Position numbers and translations under genes: made by a program. 47,211 nucleotides of DNA from JAAYJK01 sp964501655 (GTDB taxonomy: Bacteria > Bacillota > Syntrophomonadia > Syntrophomonadales > Syntrophomonadaceae). Positions 7,806 through 16,081 of this stretch are shown in pieces. Each line of letters begins with the position of its first letter. Positions within the stretch are counted from its first letter, which is position 1. The stretch covers positions 1 through 47,211 of the forward strand of contig CAZCTN010000027.1 in the NCBI GenBank assembly GCA_964501655.1, in the 5' to 3' direction. Under the pieces are notes generated by a model, which ran no database searches, was not told where the DNA came from, and was given only the letters and a program-made list of their open reading frames with translations.

Positions 7806-10119
7806 CAGCCGCATGGATAAGAGGTGGAAAAACAAAGATCTCTCATGGGAGGAATTTAAAAACACCGTCCGTACGACAAAGCGCACGACAGAGACAGTGT
7901 CCGAGTTTCGCAAGATGAGTAAGGCGCAGCAGGATTCCGTCAAGGATGTGGGCGGCTTTGTGGGTGGCGCTCTTCGGGAAGGCAAACGCAGAAACGGCTA
8001 TGTACTATGCCGTTCTCTGCTGACTCTGGATATGGACTATGCCACCCCCGACATCTGGGAACAGATAGAAGCGTTGTATGACTGGTCGTGCTGTGTCTAC
8101 TCCACCCACAAAAGTACATCCGAAGCCCCACGATTACGATTGGTCATTCCGCTGGCTTGTGAGGTCAGCGAGGATGAATATCCCGCATTGGGACGCATGG
8201 TTGCAAAGGAAATTGGTATCGACCTGTTTGATGATACGACATATGAACCTTCGCGGCTTATGTACTGGCCCTCCACGCCTTCTAACGGCGAGTTTGTTTT
8301 CCGTGAAAAGGATGGCCGTCTGCTCGACCCTGACGTGTACCTTGCCAAATATGCTGACTGGCGGGATACCTCCATGTGGCCCACATCAAAACGGCAATCG
8401 GAGGTGCTTGAGCGCAGACTAACACAGCAACAGGACCCGCATACCAAAAGCGGGGTTATTGGAGCACTTTGTAGGGCTTACTCCATTGAAGATGTAATCG
8501 AAGCGTTCCTTTCTAACGTGTATGAGCCTTCAGCAATGGCCGGCCGGTACGATTATATTCCCGCCGACAGCTCGGCGGGTCTGATGATCTATGACGGTAA
8601 GTTCGCCTTCAGTCACCACGCAACCGATCCGGTCTGCGGGAAGCTGCTCAATTCCTTTGACCTGGTGCGGCTGCATAAATTCAGTGACCTCGACGAAAAG
8701 GCTTCTTTTAAAGCCATGTCCGATTTTGCTGTAAAAGATGAGAGGGTAAAGGCACAGCTTGCCGAGGAACGCCGGGTGCAGGCAGAAACCGACTTTGCCG
8801 ATGAAGACAACTGGCAGAGCCAGCTTGAACTAGAGAAATCGGGTGCAGTGAAAGACACGCTCACCAACATCTCTATTATCCTGCGTTTTGACCCAAACCT
8901 TAAGCCTATTGTGTTCAACCAGTTCAAGAACATGATCGACGTTATTGGCGAGCTCCCATGGCCGCAGGTAAAAGCAGGCTGGAGCGACACTGACGTTGCC
9001 TGTGCAAAGTTATACTTCGAGCGCACTTACGGCATTTGGTCGCCAACCAAGTTCAAAGACGCGCTGCTGGGAGTGGTTTCTGTAGAGCGACTGTATCACC
9101 CCGTTAAGGAGTATCTCGCCAGGCTTTCCTGGGACGGTACTGAGCGGCTGGATACCCTGCTTATCGACTACCTTGGTGCAGACGACACACCCTATGTCCG
9201 GGCAGTGACGAGGAAAACGCTGGTGGCAGCAGTTGCCCGCATTTACCAGCCGGGAGTGAAGTTCGATTCCATTCTTGTACTGAACGGTGCCCAAGGAATC
9301 GGTAAATCCACCCTCTTTGCCCGCCTGGGAGCTAAGTGGTACTCCGATTCGCTCTCCATTTCCGACATGAAGGACAAAACCGCAGCTGAGAAGCTGCAGG
9401 GCTACTGGATACTGGAACTGGGAGAACTGGCTGGCATCAAGAAAATGGACGTGGAGACGGTAAAATCCTTTATCACCCGCGTAGATGATAAATATCGTCA
9501 GTCCTACGGCATAACCGTGGAAAGTCACCCGCGTTCCTGCATAATTGTTGGCTCCACTAATAGTGACGGCGGTTTCTTAAGGGACATCACAGGCAACCGC
9601 CGGTTCTGGCCGGTTCGCGTTATGGGTAGTGGCAAATACCATGCCTGGGACCTTACCGACGTGGATCAAATTTGGGCCGAGGCAATGGAACGCTATAAGG
9701 CTGGCGAGGAGCTTTTCCTCAAAGGCGCGCTGGCTGAAGAAGCCGTTACCCAGCAGCGGGATGCTATGGAGGGAGACGACCGGGAAGGTCTGGTAGCTGA
9801 ATACCTTGAGACATTACTTCCCGAGGGTTGGGATAAGATGGACCTTTATCAGCGTCGTAATCATCTTAATGGAGGAGAATTTGGTGAACCATTGAGCCCT
9901 GTAACTATGAAACGCAACCAGGTCTGCGTTATGGAGATTTGGTGCGAGTGCTTTTGCAAAGCCCGTGAATCAATCAGAAAGGGTGACTCGTATGAGATCG
10001 AAGGAATCTTAAATAAAATTGGCGGATGGAAAAAGTTTGATGGTAATAAGACCGGCAAAAAATATGTGCCGTTATATGGACCCCAGCGCGTGTTCGTTCG
10101 TTTAGAAAGTGAGGTTTAG
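7786..10119 (+). CDS. VapE-type phage primase/helicase (virulence-associated E family)
   Basis: A 777-residue protein. The N-terminal ~300 residues contain a primase-like segment (SLLTLDMDYATPD, then STHKSTSEAPRLRLVIPL), where acidic residues and a conserved arginine may act in priming. The C-terminal part is a VapE P-loop ATPase: LNGAQGIGKSTLFARLG (about 502-518) is Walker A, ILELGELAG resembles Walker B, and CIIVGSTNSDGGFLRDITGNRRFWPV is the sensor region with its arginine finger. It probably primes and unwinds at the phage origin. The ribosome site GAGGAGG precedes the ATG. An origin candidate follows at 10120-10343. Confidence 0.88.
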   Translation: MKIAVGNSRMDKRWKNKDLSWEEFKNTVRTTKRTTETVSEFRKMSKAQQDSVKDVGGFVGGALREGKRRNGYVLCRSLLTLDMDYATPDIWEQIEALYDWSCCVYSTHKSTSEAPRLRLVIPLACEVSEDEYPALGRMVAKEIGIDLFDDTTYEPSRLMYWPSTPSNGEFVFREKDGRLLDPDVYLAKYADWRDTSMWPTSKRQSEVLERRLTQQQDPHTKSGVIGALCRAYSIEDVIEAFLSNVYEPSAMAGRYDYIPADSSAGLMIYDGKFAFSHHATDPVCGKLLNSFDLVRLHKFSDLDEKASFKAMSDFAVKDERVKAQLAEERRVQAETDFADEDNWQSQLELEKSGAVKDTLTNISIILRFDPNLKPIVFNQFKNMIDVIGELPWPQVKAGWSDTDVACAKLYFERTYGIWSPTKFKDALLGVVSVERLYHPVKEYLARLSWDGTERLDTLLIDYLGADDTPYVRAVTRKTLVAAVARIYQPGVKFDSILVLNGAQGIGKSTLFARLGAKWYSDSLSISDMKDKTAAEKLQGYWILELGELAGIKKMDVETVKSFITRVDDKYRQSYGITVESHPRSCIIVGSTNSDGGFLRDITGNRRFWPVRVMGSGKYHAWDLTDVDQIWAEAMERYKAGEELFLKGALAEEAVTQQRDAMEGDDREGLVAEYLETLLPEGWDKMDLYQRRNHLNGGEFGEPLSPVTMKRNQVCVMEIWCECFCKARESIRKGDSYEIEGILNKIGGWKKFDGNKTGKKYVPLYGPQRVFVRLESEV

Positions 10120-10122
10120 GGT

Positions 10123-10347
10123 ATGCCTATACAGATCATATCCAATAAAGCACATAAGATGGGCAAAGTCGCAAGCCCTTCATCTACCGGGTTTCTTGCC
10201 TTGTCTATTCCCATTGTGCCTATAACTCATCTATTTAATGTTGTAGTTATAGGTAATAAGGGATATATGGGTACGGATAGGCGCGTATACGCGCGTAATA
10301 GTTTAAAACGCTTGGGCATGGACATGGGCACAAGGAGGTTTTTATGA
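10123..10347 (+). CDS. Doubtful 74-codon open frame
   Basis: This frame starts three bases after the primase/helicase stop and overlaps the next start by 4 nt. The translation has a hydrophobic middle (FLALSIPIVPITHLFNVVVIG) and a basic end, and resembles no family I know. The DNA carries two inverted repeats (10219-10253 and 10281-10294), which fits non-coding DNA at least as well. Listed so that the interval is covered; it may not be a gene. Confidence 0.3.
   Translation: MPIQIISNKAHKMGKVASPSSTGFLALSIPIVPITHLFNVVVIGNKGYMGTDRRVYARNSLKRLGMDMGTRRFL
10219..10294. other. Inverted repeats between primase/helicase and VRR-NUC genes: possible origin or operator
   Basis: CCTATAACT (10219-10227) is the exact reverse complement of AGTTATAGG (10245-10253), with a 17-nt AT-rich spacer. 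GCGCGTATACGCGC (10281-10294) is a perfect 14-bp palindrome. They lie directly behind the primase/helicase gene. A replication origin or a regulator site is inferred from structure and place only. Confidence 0.4.
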
Positions 10348-10625
10348 AAGAGACACAGATTGAACAGAAGCTTGTGCGAGCGGTTAAAGCTGCTGGTGGA
10401 ATCGCATTGAAGTTCGTATCACCTGGTTATAGTGGAATGCCCGACCGCCTTGTGCTTTTACTAGGTGGCAAAGCGGCCTTTGTTGAGGTTAAGGCGATGG
10501 GCTGTCAACCACGCCCTTTGCAGATTAGAAGGCATGTGTTGCTCAGGCGGTTGGGGTTTTTAGTATATGTATTGGATGATGAAGAGCAGATTGGAGGGAT
10601 ACTCGATGAAATACGAACCACATGA
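10344..10625 (+). CDS. VRR-NUC nuclease
   Basis: A 93-residue stand-alone VRR-NUC domain. GGIALKFVSPGYSGMPDRLVL carries the catalytic aspartate (PDR), AAFVEVKAMG carries the E-x-K pair, and RPLQIRRHVLLRRLGFLVYVLDD is the QxxxxxxL helix. This PD-(D/E)XK subfamily includes Holliday-junction and FAN1-type nucleases. In phages it sits beside an SNF2 helicase, as here, and probably cuts branched replication or recombination intermediates. AAGGAGG precedes the ATG. It overlaps the helicase gene by 20 nt, so the two are likely a functional pair. Confidence 0.9.
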   Translation: MKETQIEQKLVRAVKAAGGIALKFVSPGYSGMPDRLVLLLGGKAAFVEVKAMGCQPRPLQIRRHVLLRRLGFLVYVLDDEEQIGGILDEIRTT

Positions 10626-11967
10626 ATATCAGATTTTTGCTACGGAGTATATCCTCCAGAACCCCGTTACTGCCATCTTGCTTGATATGGGTCTTGGCAA
10701 GTCAGTGATCACACTGACCGCTATATTCGATATGACGCTTGACAGCTTCCTAGTCAGAAAGGTTCTGGTCATTGCCCCACTGCGAGTCGCCAGGGATACA
10801 TGGCCTGCCGAGATTGAGAAGTGGGATCATCTTCGGGGGTTGAGATACACCGTAGCTGTCGGGGGCGAGCGCGAGAGGAAGGCGGCGCTGATGCAGAAGG
10901 TCCAGGTCTACCTCATCAACCGTGAAAATGTGGAATGGCTGGTCACCAAAAGCGGCCTTCCCTTTGACTATGACATGGTAGTAGTCGATGAGCTGTCATC
11001 TTTTAAGTCCCATCAGGCCAAGCGATTCAAGAGTCTAATGAAAGTCCGGCCCAAAGTTAAAAGGATTGTGGGGCTAACGGGAACGCCCTCCAGCAATGGG
11101 TTGATAGATCTTTGGGCCGAGTTCAGGCTATTGGACATGGGACAGCGGCTTGGTAGATTTATCGGGAACTACCGCTCCACATTCTTCGTTCCCGATAAGC
11201 GCAACGCCCAGGTGGTGTTTTCCTATAAACCGAAGCCCGGTGCAGAGGATGCCATCTATCGCTTGATTTCCGACATCACCATCAGCATGAAGGGTTCTGA
11301 TTACTTGAAGCTGCCCGAACTGGTGATGAACGAGGCGCCGGTGCGGATGTCGACCGCCGAGGAGCAGCATTACCAGACCATGAAAGACGAAATGGTCTTA
11401 TCCCTTAAAGGCCAGGAAATTGATGCTGTTAATGCTGCCGCGCTATCCGGGAAATTGCTGCAGATGGCTAACGGCGCGGTCTATGATGAGGGTGGTGGAG
11501 TGGTACATATACACGACCGCAAGCTGGATGCACTTGAGGACCTTATCGAAGCAGCAAATGGCAAGCCGGTTCTGGTGGCTTACTGGTTTAAGCATGACCT
11601 GGAGCGGATACTTCATCGGTTTCCCGCTGAGAAACTGGACAGTGCCGATTCCATTAGGAGCTGGAATAATGGCGAAATACAGCTGGCCGTAATTCATCCG
11701 GCATCTGCCGGGCATGGGCTCAATCTGCAGGCTGGTGGCTCTACCTTGGTATGGTTTGGATTAACCTGGAGCCTGGAACTCTACCAGCAGACTAATGCCC
11801 GGCTCTGGCGCCAGGGGCAGAAGAACGCGGTTGTTATTCATCATGTTATAAGCAAAGATACAATCGATGAGGATGTAATACGTGCCCTTAAAAGAAAAGA
11901 CCAAACTCAGACTGCTCTGATTAATGCGGTTAAAGCCAGGATAGGAGGTGTAAGACTTTATGACTGA
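10606..11967 (+). CDS. SNF2-family DNA helicase/ATPase (phage)
   Basis: A 453-residue protein starting MKYEPHEYQIFATEYI at 10606; upstream in-frame starts lie deeper inside the VRR-NUC gene. Superfamily 2 motifs appear in order: DMGLGKS (motif I, about 27-33), VIAPLRVARDTWP (Ia), VVDELSSFK (II, DEXX type, about 127), GLTGTPSSNGLIDLWAE (III), LVAYWFKHDLERI (IV), HPASAGHGLNLQ (V) and NARLWRQGQKNAVVIHHV (VI). It has the compact phage form without extra domains. It probably remodels DNA or branches together with the VRR-NUC protein. It overlaps the next gene by 8 nt. Confidence 0.92.
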   Translation: MKYEPHEYQIFATEYILQNPVTAILLDMGLGKSVITLTAIFDMTLDSFLVRKVLVIAPLRVARDTWPAEIEKWDHLRGLRYTVAVGGERERKAALMQKVQVYLINRENVEWLVTKSGLPFDYDMVVVDELSSFKSHQAKRFKSLMKVRPKVKRIVGLTGTPSSNGLIDLWAEFRLLDMGQRLGRFIGNYRSTFFVPDKRNAQVVFSYKPKPGAEDAIYRLISDITISMKGSDYLKLPELVMNEAPVRMSTAEEQHYQTMKDEMVLSLKGQEIDAVNAAALSGKLLQMANGAVYDEGGGVVHIHDRKLDALEDLIEAANGKPVLVAYWFKHDLERILHRFPAEKLDSADSIRSWNNGEIQLAVIHPASAGHGLNLQAGGSTLVWFGLTWSLELYQQTNARLWRQGQKNAVVIHHVISKDTIDEDVIRALKRKDQTQTALINAVKARIGGVRLYD

Positions 11968-12196
11968 TAGATGTTTTGCTTTAAGCAGCAATAACCGCTG
12001 CAGGATACTAACCGTATTGAAGTGCCCCGGCAGCAGTTGTACTTTCTTTAAAACCCGGGAGCAGGCAGAAGAGTCTCACAGAAAAGCCAATGCCAGACTG
12101 GCCAGTCTGGATAAGGAATACCAGAAGCACATTGCCGATACTTATTACCATGGCAAAATGCCCTGGCTGGAAGGTGGTGCTTACTTTGACGATTAA
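11960..12196 (+). CDS. Small cysteine-containing phage protein
   Basis: A 78-residue protein of a type common in clostridial prophages between the SNF2 helicase and the DUF1492 regulator. Four cysteines (MTDRCFALSSNNRCRI, then LKCPGSSCTFFKTREQAEE) may bind zinc. A helical region ends in a conserved-looking YYHGKMPWLEGGAYFDD tail. The ribosome site AGGAGGTG lies inside the helicase 3' end. Function unknown; the context suggests regulation or DNA handling. Confidence 0.65.
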   Translation: MTDRCFALSSNNRCRILTVLKCPGSSCTFFKTREQAEESHRKANARLASLDKEYQKHIADTYYHGKMPWLEGGAYFDD

Positions 12197-12632
12197 GGAA
12201 TATCTATCGCAGGCTTACCGCATCGACCAGCGCATCAACAGTAAGCTGGAACAGGTCGCCTCACTGCGAGACTTGGCTTCGAAAGTTACTGCGAGTTATA
12301 AAGTCGAACCAATAATTAAAACCAAGCCAGGAAGTTCAAAGGAAAATGCTATAATTAAAATCATTCATTTAGAGAATCAGATTGATGAGGACATCGACAG
12401 ACTTGTAGATATAAAACGAGATATTATGAAAGCTATCAACTCAGTAGAACAACCGGAGTATAACCTTCTCTTGGAACTCAGGTACCTAAACTATAAGACC
12501 TGGGAAGAAATCGCAGAGATGATGAACTATAGCTGGCGTAATGTTCATTATGTTCATGGGAGGGCACTCGCAGCGGTTAAACTTGACAGTGATTTGCGTA
12601 GTATTAAGCATATACCAGGGGATAAGATATAA
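12186..12632 (+). CDS. DUF1492 sigma-like late regulator (ArpU/RinA-like position)
   Basis: A 148-residue protein beginning at a TTG (12186), MTIKEYLSQAYRIDQRINSKLEQ, which is the family N-terminus; longer in-frame readings lack a ribosome site. The N-terminal ~95 residues are helical coiled coil. The C-terminus is a sigma region 4-like HTH: YNLLLELRYLNYKTWEEIAEMM, then NYSWRNVHYVHGRALAAV. DUF1492, ArpU and RinA proteins sit at the end of the early region and switch on late genes. Three phased TTGCA repeats lie 30 nt downstream (12663-12687), exactly where a late activator should bind. Confidence 0.82.
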   Translation: MTIKEYLSQAYRIDQRINSKLEQVASLRDLASKVTASYKVEPIIKTKPGSSKENAIIKIIHLENQIDEDIDRLVDIKRDIMKAINSVEQPEYNLLLELRYLNYKTWEEIAEMMNYSWRNVHYVHGRALAAVKLDSDLRSIKHIPGDKI

Positions 12633-12660
12633 GTGTAAATCAAATCATTTTGAACGTAAT

Positions 12661-12712
12661 ATTTGCATATGATTGCATGGTTTTGCACAGTGGATATAAG
12701 GTATTATATAAA
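12661..12712 (+). promoter_or_regulatory. Candidate late promoter with three 10-bp-phased TTGCA repeats
   Basis: TTGCA occurs at 12663, 12673 and 12683, exactly one helical turn apart, so on one DNA face. TTGCAT (12673-12678) is 16 bp from TATAAG (12695), and TATTATATAA follows at 12702. The site lies between the DUF1492 regulator and the first late gene. Binding by that regulator is inferred. Confidence 0.6.
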
Positions 12713-12731
12713 CTGAAAAGAAACTGGAAAT

Positions 12732-12770
12732 AAGCCCTTGGAGGTTAAAACCTTCCGGGGCTTTCTTTAT
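12732..12770 (+). terminator. Terminator-like hairpin ahead of the late genes
   Basis: AAGCCC...GGAGG pairs with CCTTCCGGGGCTT (about 12 of 13 positions, wobbles included) around a TTAAAA loop, followed by TCTTTAT. It lies downstream of the candidate late promoter, so it may act as a readthrough or antitermination point rather than a full stop. Confidence 0.6.
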
Positions 12771-12792
12771 GCCCGAATAGAGGTGATGAGTT

Positions 12793-13149
12793 TTGCCAAG
12801 GAAACCCAAACGACCCTGCAGCTATCCCGGCTGTCCTAAGCTTACGGAAGGGCAGTTTTGCGAGGAGCACCAAAAACTGACCGACAGACATTATGAAAAG
12901 TATCAGCGGGACCCAGCTGTAAAGAAACGCTACGGCAGGAGTTGGAAGCGTATTCGTGATAGATACATCGCTGAGCACCCCCTCTGCGAGCAGTGCGAGA
13001 AGAACGGACGGATCACGCCAGCGCAGGAAGTACACCATGTTCAGCCGCTCTCTCAGGGTGGGACAAACGAGTATAGCAACCTTATGGCTCTGTGTACTTC
13101 CTGTCACTCAGAGATTACCGCTAGAGAAGGTGGGCGTTGGGGACGGTAG
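12793..13149 (+). CDS. HNH endonuclease (packaging-associated)
   Basis: A 118-residue protein with a TTG start at 12793 behind GAGGTGATGAG. The N-terminus has a zinc-binding-type cluster (CSYPGCPKLTEGQFCEEH). The HNH core is EHPLCEQCEKNG, then VHHVQPLSQGGTNEYSNLMALCTSCHS, with the conserved His-His, Asn and CxxC pairs intact. HNH proteins next to the terminase are needed for cos cleavage and packaging in HK97-like phages. It is the first gene of the late operon, with a probable cos region directly downstream. Confidence 0.9.
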   Translation: MPRKPKRPCSYPGCPKLTEGQFCEEHQKLTDRHYEKYQRDPAVKKRYGRSWKRIRDRYIAEHPLCEQCEKNGRITPAQEVHHVQPLSQGGTNEYSNLMALCTSCHSEITAREGGRWGR

Positions 13150-13230
13150 GGGGGTCTAAATCTCTACAACCCTGGCCCTGAAGAACGGGCGGCCCCCTTC
13201 GTGCACAAAAATTACGGTTCAAACGGGGGA
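13150..13230. other. Probable cos (packaging) region
   Basis: The gap between the HNH and small terminase genes holds GGGGGTCTAAATCTCTACAA, a GC-rich GGGCGGCCCCCTTCG core and GTGCACAAAAATT. This layout is what I recall from HNH-terS gaps in Gram-positive cos phages. No ORF is convincing here. Cleavage positions cannot be placed by eye. Confidence 0.45.
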
Positions 13231-13263
13231 TTAAACCCCGCCACGGCAAGGAGGTGCAAGCTT

Positions 13264-13842
13264 GTGGCAAAAGACGGAACGAATAGAGGCGGCCGCCGGG
13301 TTCGCGCTGGTGACAAGCCGCAGCCCCTGGCTGACAAAATCACAGCAGGAAAGGCCGCGAAAGTTTTGGAAGCCCCGGAACTGCATCCCGAGTCTATGCT
13401 CGAAGCGGAGGAACTTGAGGATGCGGCAGATTTATACGGAGAAGATATGCCTGCGCCCAGCGATTACCTCAGCACTAGACAGAAAGACGGTAAGCCGTTG
13501 GGTGCAGACGCTCTATTCATAGAAACATGGAAATGGCTCAAGGAGCGAGGGTGTGAGAAGTTCGTCAATCCGCGGCTGATCGAAGCCTACGCCCAGGCAT
13601 TTACTCGCTACATCCAGTGTGAGGAAGCCATCAGCATATACGGATTTTTAGGGAAGCACCCAACCACGGGCGGCGTGATAACCAGCCCGTTCGTTCAGAT
13701 GAGCCAATCGTTTCAGAAACAGGCGAACCTCATCTGGTACGAGATTTTTGACATCGTAAAACAGAATTGCACCACGGCTTTCGTCAGCAATCCGCAGGAT
13801 GACATTATGGAAGCCCTGCTCTCAGGAAGGAAAGGACGATAG
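13264..13842 (+). CDS. terS: Terminase small subunit (P27-like)
   Basis: A 192-residue protein; GTG start at 13264 behind AAGGAGGTGC. The N-terminal ~85 residues are charged and probably flexible. The core, ALFIETWKWLKERGCEKFVN then LIEAYAQAFTRYIQCEEAI and SPFVQMSQSFQKQANLIWY, matches the helical P27-type small terminase. It would recognise the nearby cos/pac site and load the large subunit onto DNA. A methyltransferase gene begins seven bases after its stop, an insertion between the two terminase genes seen in many clostridial prophages. Confidence 0.78.
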   Translation: MAKDGTNRGGRRVRAGDKPQPLADKITAGKAAKVLEAPELHPESMLEAEELEDAADLYGEDMPAPSDYLSTRQKDGKPLGADALFIETWKWLKERGCEKFVNPRLIEAYAQAFTRYIQCEEAISIYGFLGKHPTTGGVITSPFVQMSQSFQKQANLIWYEIFDIVKQNCTTAFVSNPQDDIMEALLSGRKGR

Positions 13843-13848
13843 GATTCG

Positions 13849-15084
13849 ATGAACACAACCGAGCGTTTTGAAAAAGTAAATATCGACAAGCTGGTACCGT
13901 ATGCACGCAATGCTCGAACTCACAGCAAGGAGCAGATACTCCAGCTTCGGGCGTCATTACGGGAGTTCGGCTTTGTCAACCCGGTTATTGTTGATAAAGA
14001 TCTTAATGTTATCGCCGGTCATGGGCGCATCCTCGCTGCCAAGGAAGAAGGTATAGCCGAGGTGCCCTGCGTGTTCGCGGAACACCTGACCGAAGCTCAG
14101 AAGCGAGCATATATACTGGCTGACAACCGCCTGGCTTTAAACGCTGGCTGGGACGCTGAAATGCTTTCGGTAGAGATTGCTGATTTGCAGGCTGCTGAGT
14201 TTGACATATCATTACTTGGCTTTGACGATGCGGAACTGAACAAGCTAATGGGCAGTGTTGATGATGTTAAAGATGACGATTTTGATGTGGAGCGCGAACT
14301 TGCAAAGCCGGCTGTTACGCAGTCAGGCGATCTGTGGCTGTTGGGGCAGCACCGCCTGGTATGCGGCGACAGCACCAAAGAGGAGACCTTCGCCCTGCTT
14401 ATGGATGGCAAAGTAGCCAACTTGGTGGTAACCGACCCTCCGTACAACGTCAACTATGAAGGCACGGCAGGCAAAATTAAAAACGATAATATGGCGGACC
14501 AAAAATTCTACCAGTTCCTGCTGGACGCTTTCACGCTGTCTGAAAAGGTAATGGCGAAGGATGCCAGTATTTATGTGTTTCACGCCGATACCGAGGGATT
14601 TAATTTCCGCAAAGCGTTCTCCGACGCGGGATTCTATCAATCAGGAACATGCATCTGGAAAAAGCAGTCATTGGTGCTGGGGCGTTCACCTTACCAATGG
14701 CAGCATGAGCCTATCCTCTTCGGTTGGAAGAAAGCAGGCAAACATGCATGGTACTCCGACCGCAAGCAGTCTACCATCTGGGAGTTTGACAAGCCCAGGA
14801 AGAATGCTGATCATCCCACAATGAAGCCCGTGCCGCTGGTAGCATACCCAATACTCAACTCCAGCATGACGGGATGTATAGTTCTAGATCCGTTCGGCGG
14901 TTCGGGCAGCACCTTGATCGCCTGTGAGCAGACCGGCAGGATTTGTCACACCGTGGAACTGGACGAGAAGTTCTGCGATGTTATCGTGAATAGGTACATT
15001 GAATTTAAAGATTCTGACGCTGATGTTTTCCTTTTGCGTGGTGGTAAGAAAATACCCTTTAAAAAGGCTGAAAAAACTATGTAA
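13849..15084 (+). CDS. ParB-domain DNA methyltransferase (N6-adenine/N4-cytosine class)
   Basis: A 411-residue protein with two parts. Residues ~10-95 are a ParB/Sulfiredoxin-like domain (VPYARNARTHSKEQI, NPVIVDKDLNVIAGHGRILAA). Residues ~160-400 are a beta-class amino-methyltransferase: DPPYNVNYEG (motif IV, 196-205) precedes LDPFGGSGSTLIACEQTGR (motif I, about 345-363), and DHPTMKPVPL lies between. No cognate nuclease is adjacent, so it is an orphan phage methylase, probably protecting virion DNA from restriction. The target sequence is unknown. Confidence 0.9.
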   Translation: MNTTERFEKVNIDKLVPYARNARTHSKEQILQLRASLREFGFVNPVIVDKDLNVIAGHGRILAAKEEGIAEVPCVFAEHLTEAQKRAYILADNRLALNAGWDAEMLSVEIADLQAAEFDISLLGFDDAELNKLMGSVDDVKDDDFDVERELAKPAVTQSGDLWLLGQHRLVCGDSTKEETFALLMDGKVANLVVTDPPYNVNYEGTAGKIKNDNMADQKFYQFLLDAFTLSEKVMAKDASIYVFHADTEGFNFRKAFSDAGFYQSGTCIWKKQSLVLGRSPYQWQHEPILFGWKKAGKHAWYSDRKQSTIWEFDKPRKNADHPTMKPVPLVAYPILNSSMTGCIVLDPFGGSGSTLIACEQTGRICHTVELDEKFCDVIVNRYIEFKDSDADVFLLRGGKKIPFKKAEKTM

Positions 15085-15150
15085 AGACTTGCTATTATAC
15101 AGGTTCTAAGTGATGTATATGACTACCAAAACAGAAAGGTGGTCGATCCC

Positions 15151-15810
15151 ATGGAATTTAAGTTTAACGTTACCGGCGCTAGGCGCAAAGAACTAGTTCA
15201 GGTGATTAGTGAAATCCTGAATACTGCGCCGGAATACAAAGGCGCACCGACCTTTGCTTATGTCATAGGTGGATTTACTGTTAACAAAGAAGGCACCCTC
15301 ACCACCAGTGAAATCAACAGCGGCGAGGAGCTTGAACAACTATTAAATAAGCTTGACCGACGCGGATTTCAGTTTGAGGCACCGGACGAGCTGGTTATTG
15401 AGATGCCCAAGGAAAGTTTTACCGAAGCCGCCATTGTCAATCTGGAGCGGCTGGTTAAGAGCAAAGAAACCCTTATAAAGAAAGCTCTTAGTGCAGACCA
15501 GCTGCCGATTGAACAGACCGAGGACCGGCTACGCTTCCCCTGGTTTTCTGGCACGCTTGCAGCGGAAGAAGTTAACGCTTATGCCCGCTTCATCGGGGCG
15601 CTCTGCGCGATGGCCAAAACCCAGCAGCGGGTTACGGCCACGGAAAGGCCTGTAGATAACGAGAAGTACGCTTTTCGTTGCTTCCTGCTGCGACTGGGAT
15701 TTATTGGGCCGGAATATAAAGAGGAGCGAAAAATCCTGCTCTCCAAGCTAACCGGTAGCGCCGCTTTCAAAAACGGCCAGCGCAATTCGGAGGAGGCGAC
15801 TGAAGCATGA
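15151..15810 (+). CDS. Clostridial phage protein of the so-called virulence protein type
   Basis: A 219-residue protein starting MEFKFNVTGARRKELVQVI at 15151 with AAAGGTGG upstream; a GTG twelve bases earlier overlaps that site. I recognise the family from clostridial prophages, where it is often named virulence-related protein without functional proof. The N-terminal third contains PTFAYVIGGFTVNKEGTLT, the middle is helical, and the C-terminus (YAFRCFLLRLGFIGPEYKEERKILL then GSAAFKNG) is the most conserved-looking part. It overlaps the DUF4314 gene by 4 nt. Location beside packaging genes suggests a DNA or head-related job. Confidence 0.7.
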   Translation: MEFKFNVTGARRKELVQVISEILNTAPEYKGAPTFAYVIGGFTVNKEGTLTTSEINSGEELEQLLNKLDRRGFQFEAPDELVIEMPKESFTEAAIVNLERLVKSKETLIKKALSADQLPIEQTEDRLRFPWFSGTLAAEEVNAYARFIGALCAMAKTQQRVTATERPVDNEKYAFRCFLLRLGFIGPEYKEERKILLSKLTGSAAFKNGQRNSEEATEA

Positions 15811-16031
15811 AACAGATCCATCCCGAAATGCTAAGGTCGCTCAGGGCATATTATACTCCGGGTAAGCGGGTAGAACTGGTGAGCATGGAGGACCCGTATA
15901 CCAGGCTGAAGCCCGGCGACCGGGGTACCGTATCGTTTATCGACGATACCGGCACCGTCTTTGTTGACTGGGACTCAGGCAGCAGGCTGGGGGTAGTGTT
16001 TAGCGAGGATAAAATTAGAAAGATTGACTAA
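15807..16031 (+). CDS. DUF4314 small protein
   Basis: A 74-residue protein. PGKRVELVSMEDPYTRLKPGD, RGTVSFIDDTGTVFVDWDSG and GVVFSEDKIRKID make up the DUF4314 beta-barrel-like domain, frequent in Gram-positive phages and conjugative elements next to the virulence-type protein seen here. The fold resembles small SH3-like barrels. It overlaps the upstream gene by 4 nt (ATGA), which implies coupled synthesis. No biochemical role is known to me. Confidence 0.82.
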   Translation: MKQIHPEMLRSLRAYYTPGKRVELVSMEDPYTRLKPGDRGTVSFIDDTGTVFVDWDSGSRLGVVFSEDKIRKID

Positions 16032-16043
16032 TACCAATAATAC

Positions 16044-16070
16044 AGGAACTCCGCGAGGGGTTCCTTTTGT
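16044..16070 (+). terminator. Hairpin terminator before the large terminase gene
   Basis: AGGAACTCC-GCGA-GGGGTTCCT is a 9-bp stem with one G-U and is followed by TTTGTTT. It lies within the late operon, so it is probably partly read through or anti-terminated. Confidence 0.7.
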
Positions 16071-16081
16071 TTGCCATTTTT

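Noticed and set aside
10123..10347. Treating the 74-codon frame as a firm gene
   Set aside because: No ribosome site of normal strength, no recognisable family, and two strong inverted repeats in the DNA. Kept only as a low-confidence entry.
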